The notes beneath the pieces were generated by a model. The model ran no database searches, was not told the origin of the DNA, and saw only the letters and a list, made by a program, of their open reading frames with translations. A DNA stretch of 64,000 nt, taken from an uncultured Bacteroidaceae bacterium (GTDB lineage: Bacteria > Bacteroidota > Bacteroidia > Bacteroidales > Bacteroidaceae). Both the position numbers and the translations under genes were made by a program. The DNA lies in NCBI GenBank assembly GCA_905234555.1, contig CAJOHO010000002.1:16685-80684 (forward strand), in the 5' to 3' direction. This document shows positions 63,764-64,000 of this stretch, piece after piece (position 1 is the stretch's first letter; every line of letters begins with the position of its first letter).

Positions 63764-63829
63764 ACTGAACCCAAACGAAGGGCTGACTGAACCCAAACGA
63801 AAGGCCGACTGAACCCAAACGAAGGACTG
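63764..63829 (+). repeat. Three 22-bp tandem repeats in the gyrA leader
   Basis: Units start ACTGAACCCAAACGAA and differ at only three or four positions; perfect 22-base period at 63764, 63786 and 63808. Confidence 0.9.
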
Positions 63830-63896
63830 ACGGACCTATATATAATAAGGTATAGGGATTTGGAACAGCAGAAACGATATTTATTAAGATACAAAA

Positions 63897-64000
63897 ATGA
63901 TTGAACAAGACAGAATTATTAAGGTTGACATCAATGAGAGTATGCGGAAATCATACATCGACTATTCGATGTCTGTGATTGTGGCGCGTGCGCTCCCTGA
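63897..64000 (+). CDS. gyrA: DNA gyrase subunit A, N-terminal fragment
   Basis: ATG at 63897, running off the window (34 full codons visible). The start MIEQDRIIKVDINESMRKSY, then DYSMSVIVARALPD, is the GyrA N-terminal signature preceding the breakage-reunion domain. It forms with GyrB the essential ATP-driven topoisomerase. The ORF is preceded by its own promoter and a repeat-containing leader. Confidence 0.92.
   Translation, partial: MIEQDRIIKVDINESMRKSYIDYSMSVIVARALP

Overview
The window reads as chromosome of a Bacteroidales bacterium, most likely Prevotella or a close relative. The main sign is the Bacteroidota promoter: a -7 box TAnnTTTG (usually TAnnTTTGC) with a TTTG-like -33 box about 19-20 bases upstream, present in front of many genes. 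Supporting signs are a Prevotella-style C-terminal sorting tail on a secreted protein, HU-HIG, DUF5686, DUF6057 and DUF349 proteins, and an ara operon with a sodium:solute symporter. Several ORF-track starts are TTG codons lying inside the -7 box; those starts were moved downstream to the first sensible ATG.

Layout. 1-1.76 kb: edge of a mobile or decayed element (primase-like start, DUF3987 protein, iteron-like inverted repeats, broken gene tail). 1.8-13.8 kb: core genes: secreted proteins, phosphohexomutase, two tRNAs, guanine deaminase, TsaC/Sua5, transketolase, RpiB, then on the minus strand RNase Y, ZapA, a ZapB-like coiled coil and an unknown. 14-20 kb: polysaccharide precursor and export genes (RfbA, Wzc-like kinase, HAD protein, a GHMP kinase/nucleotidyltransferase fusion). 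20.2-26.6 kb: ECF sigma factor, a ClC-Fmt-small ORF-Rpe run on the minus strand, and a TPR histidine kinase. 26.8-29.8 kb: a large secreted modular protein.

29.9-39.8 kb is the accessory region: a RelE-type toxin-antitoxin pair, an HU-like DNA-binding protein, a GC-rich nested palindrome, a complete type II-C CRISPR-Cas system, and an AAA ATPase whose promoter carries a 33-bp palindrome. The CRISPR system consists of a tracrRNA on the minus strand, then cas9-cas1-cas2 joined by ATGA overlaps, a leader promoter and an array of 27 repeats. The tracrRNA is not on any ORF track. It was found by pairing of its anti-repeat with the CRISPR repeat, and its promoter interleaves with the cas9 promoter.

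39.9-48.7 kb is an L-arabinose operon on the minus strand (galM-like lipoprotein, symporter, araD, araA, araB, GH51 arabinofuranosidase): a secreted enzyme releases arabinose, the symporter imports it, and AraA/B/D feed it to the pentose phosphate pathway, whose tkt, rpiB and rpe genes also lie in this window. 49-64 kb: myo-inositol-phosphate synthase, DUF5686 protein, TilS, a CNNM/CBS membrane protein, a DUF349 protein, a MORN protein, a YhcH protein coupled to a GH13 branching enzyme, a DUF6057-like membrane protein and the start of gyrA behind a leader with three 22-bp repeats.

Between genes there are several families of short repeats: a structured palindromic element (4 copies), G/C-rich hairpins (4 or more), and AT-rich 7-14-bp tandem repeats. 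All family assignments come from motif recognition; no database search was run.
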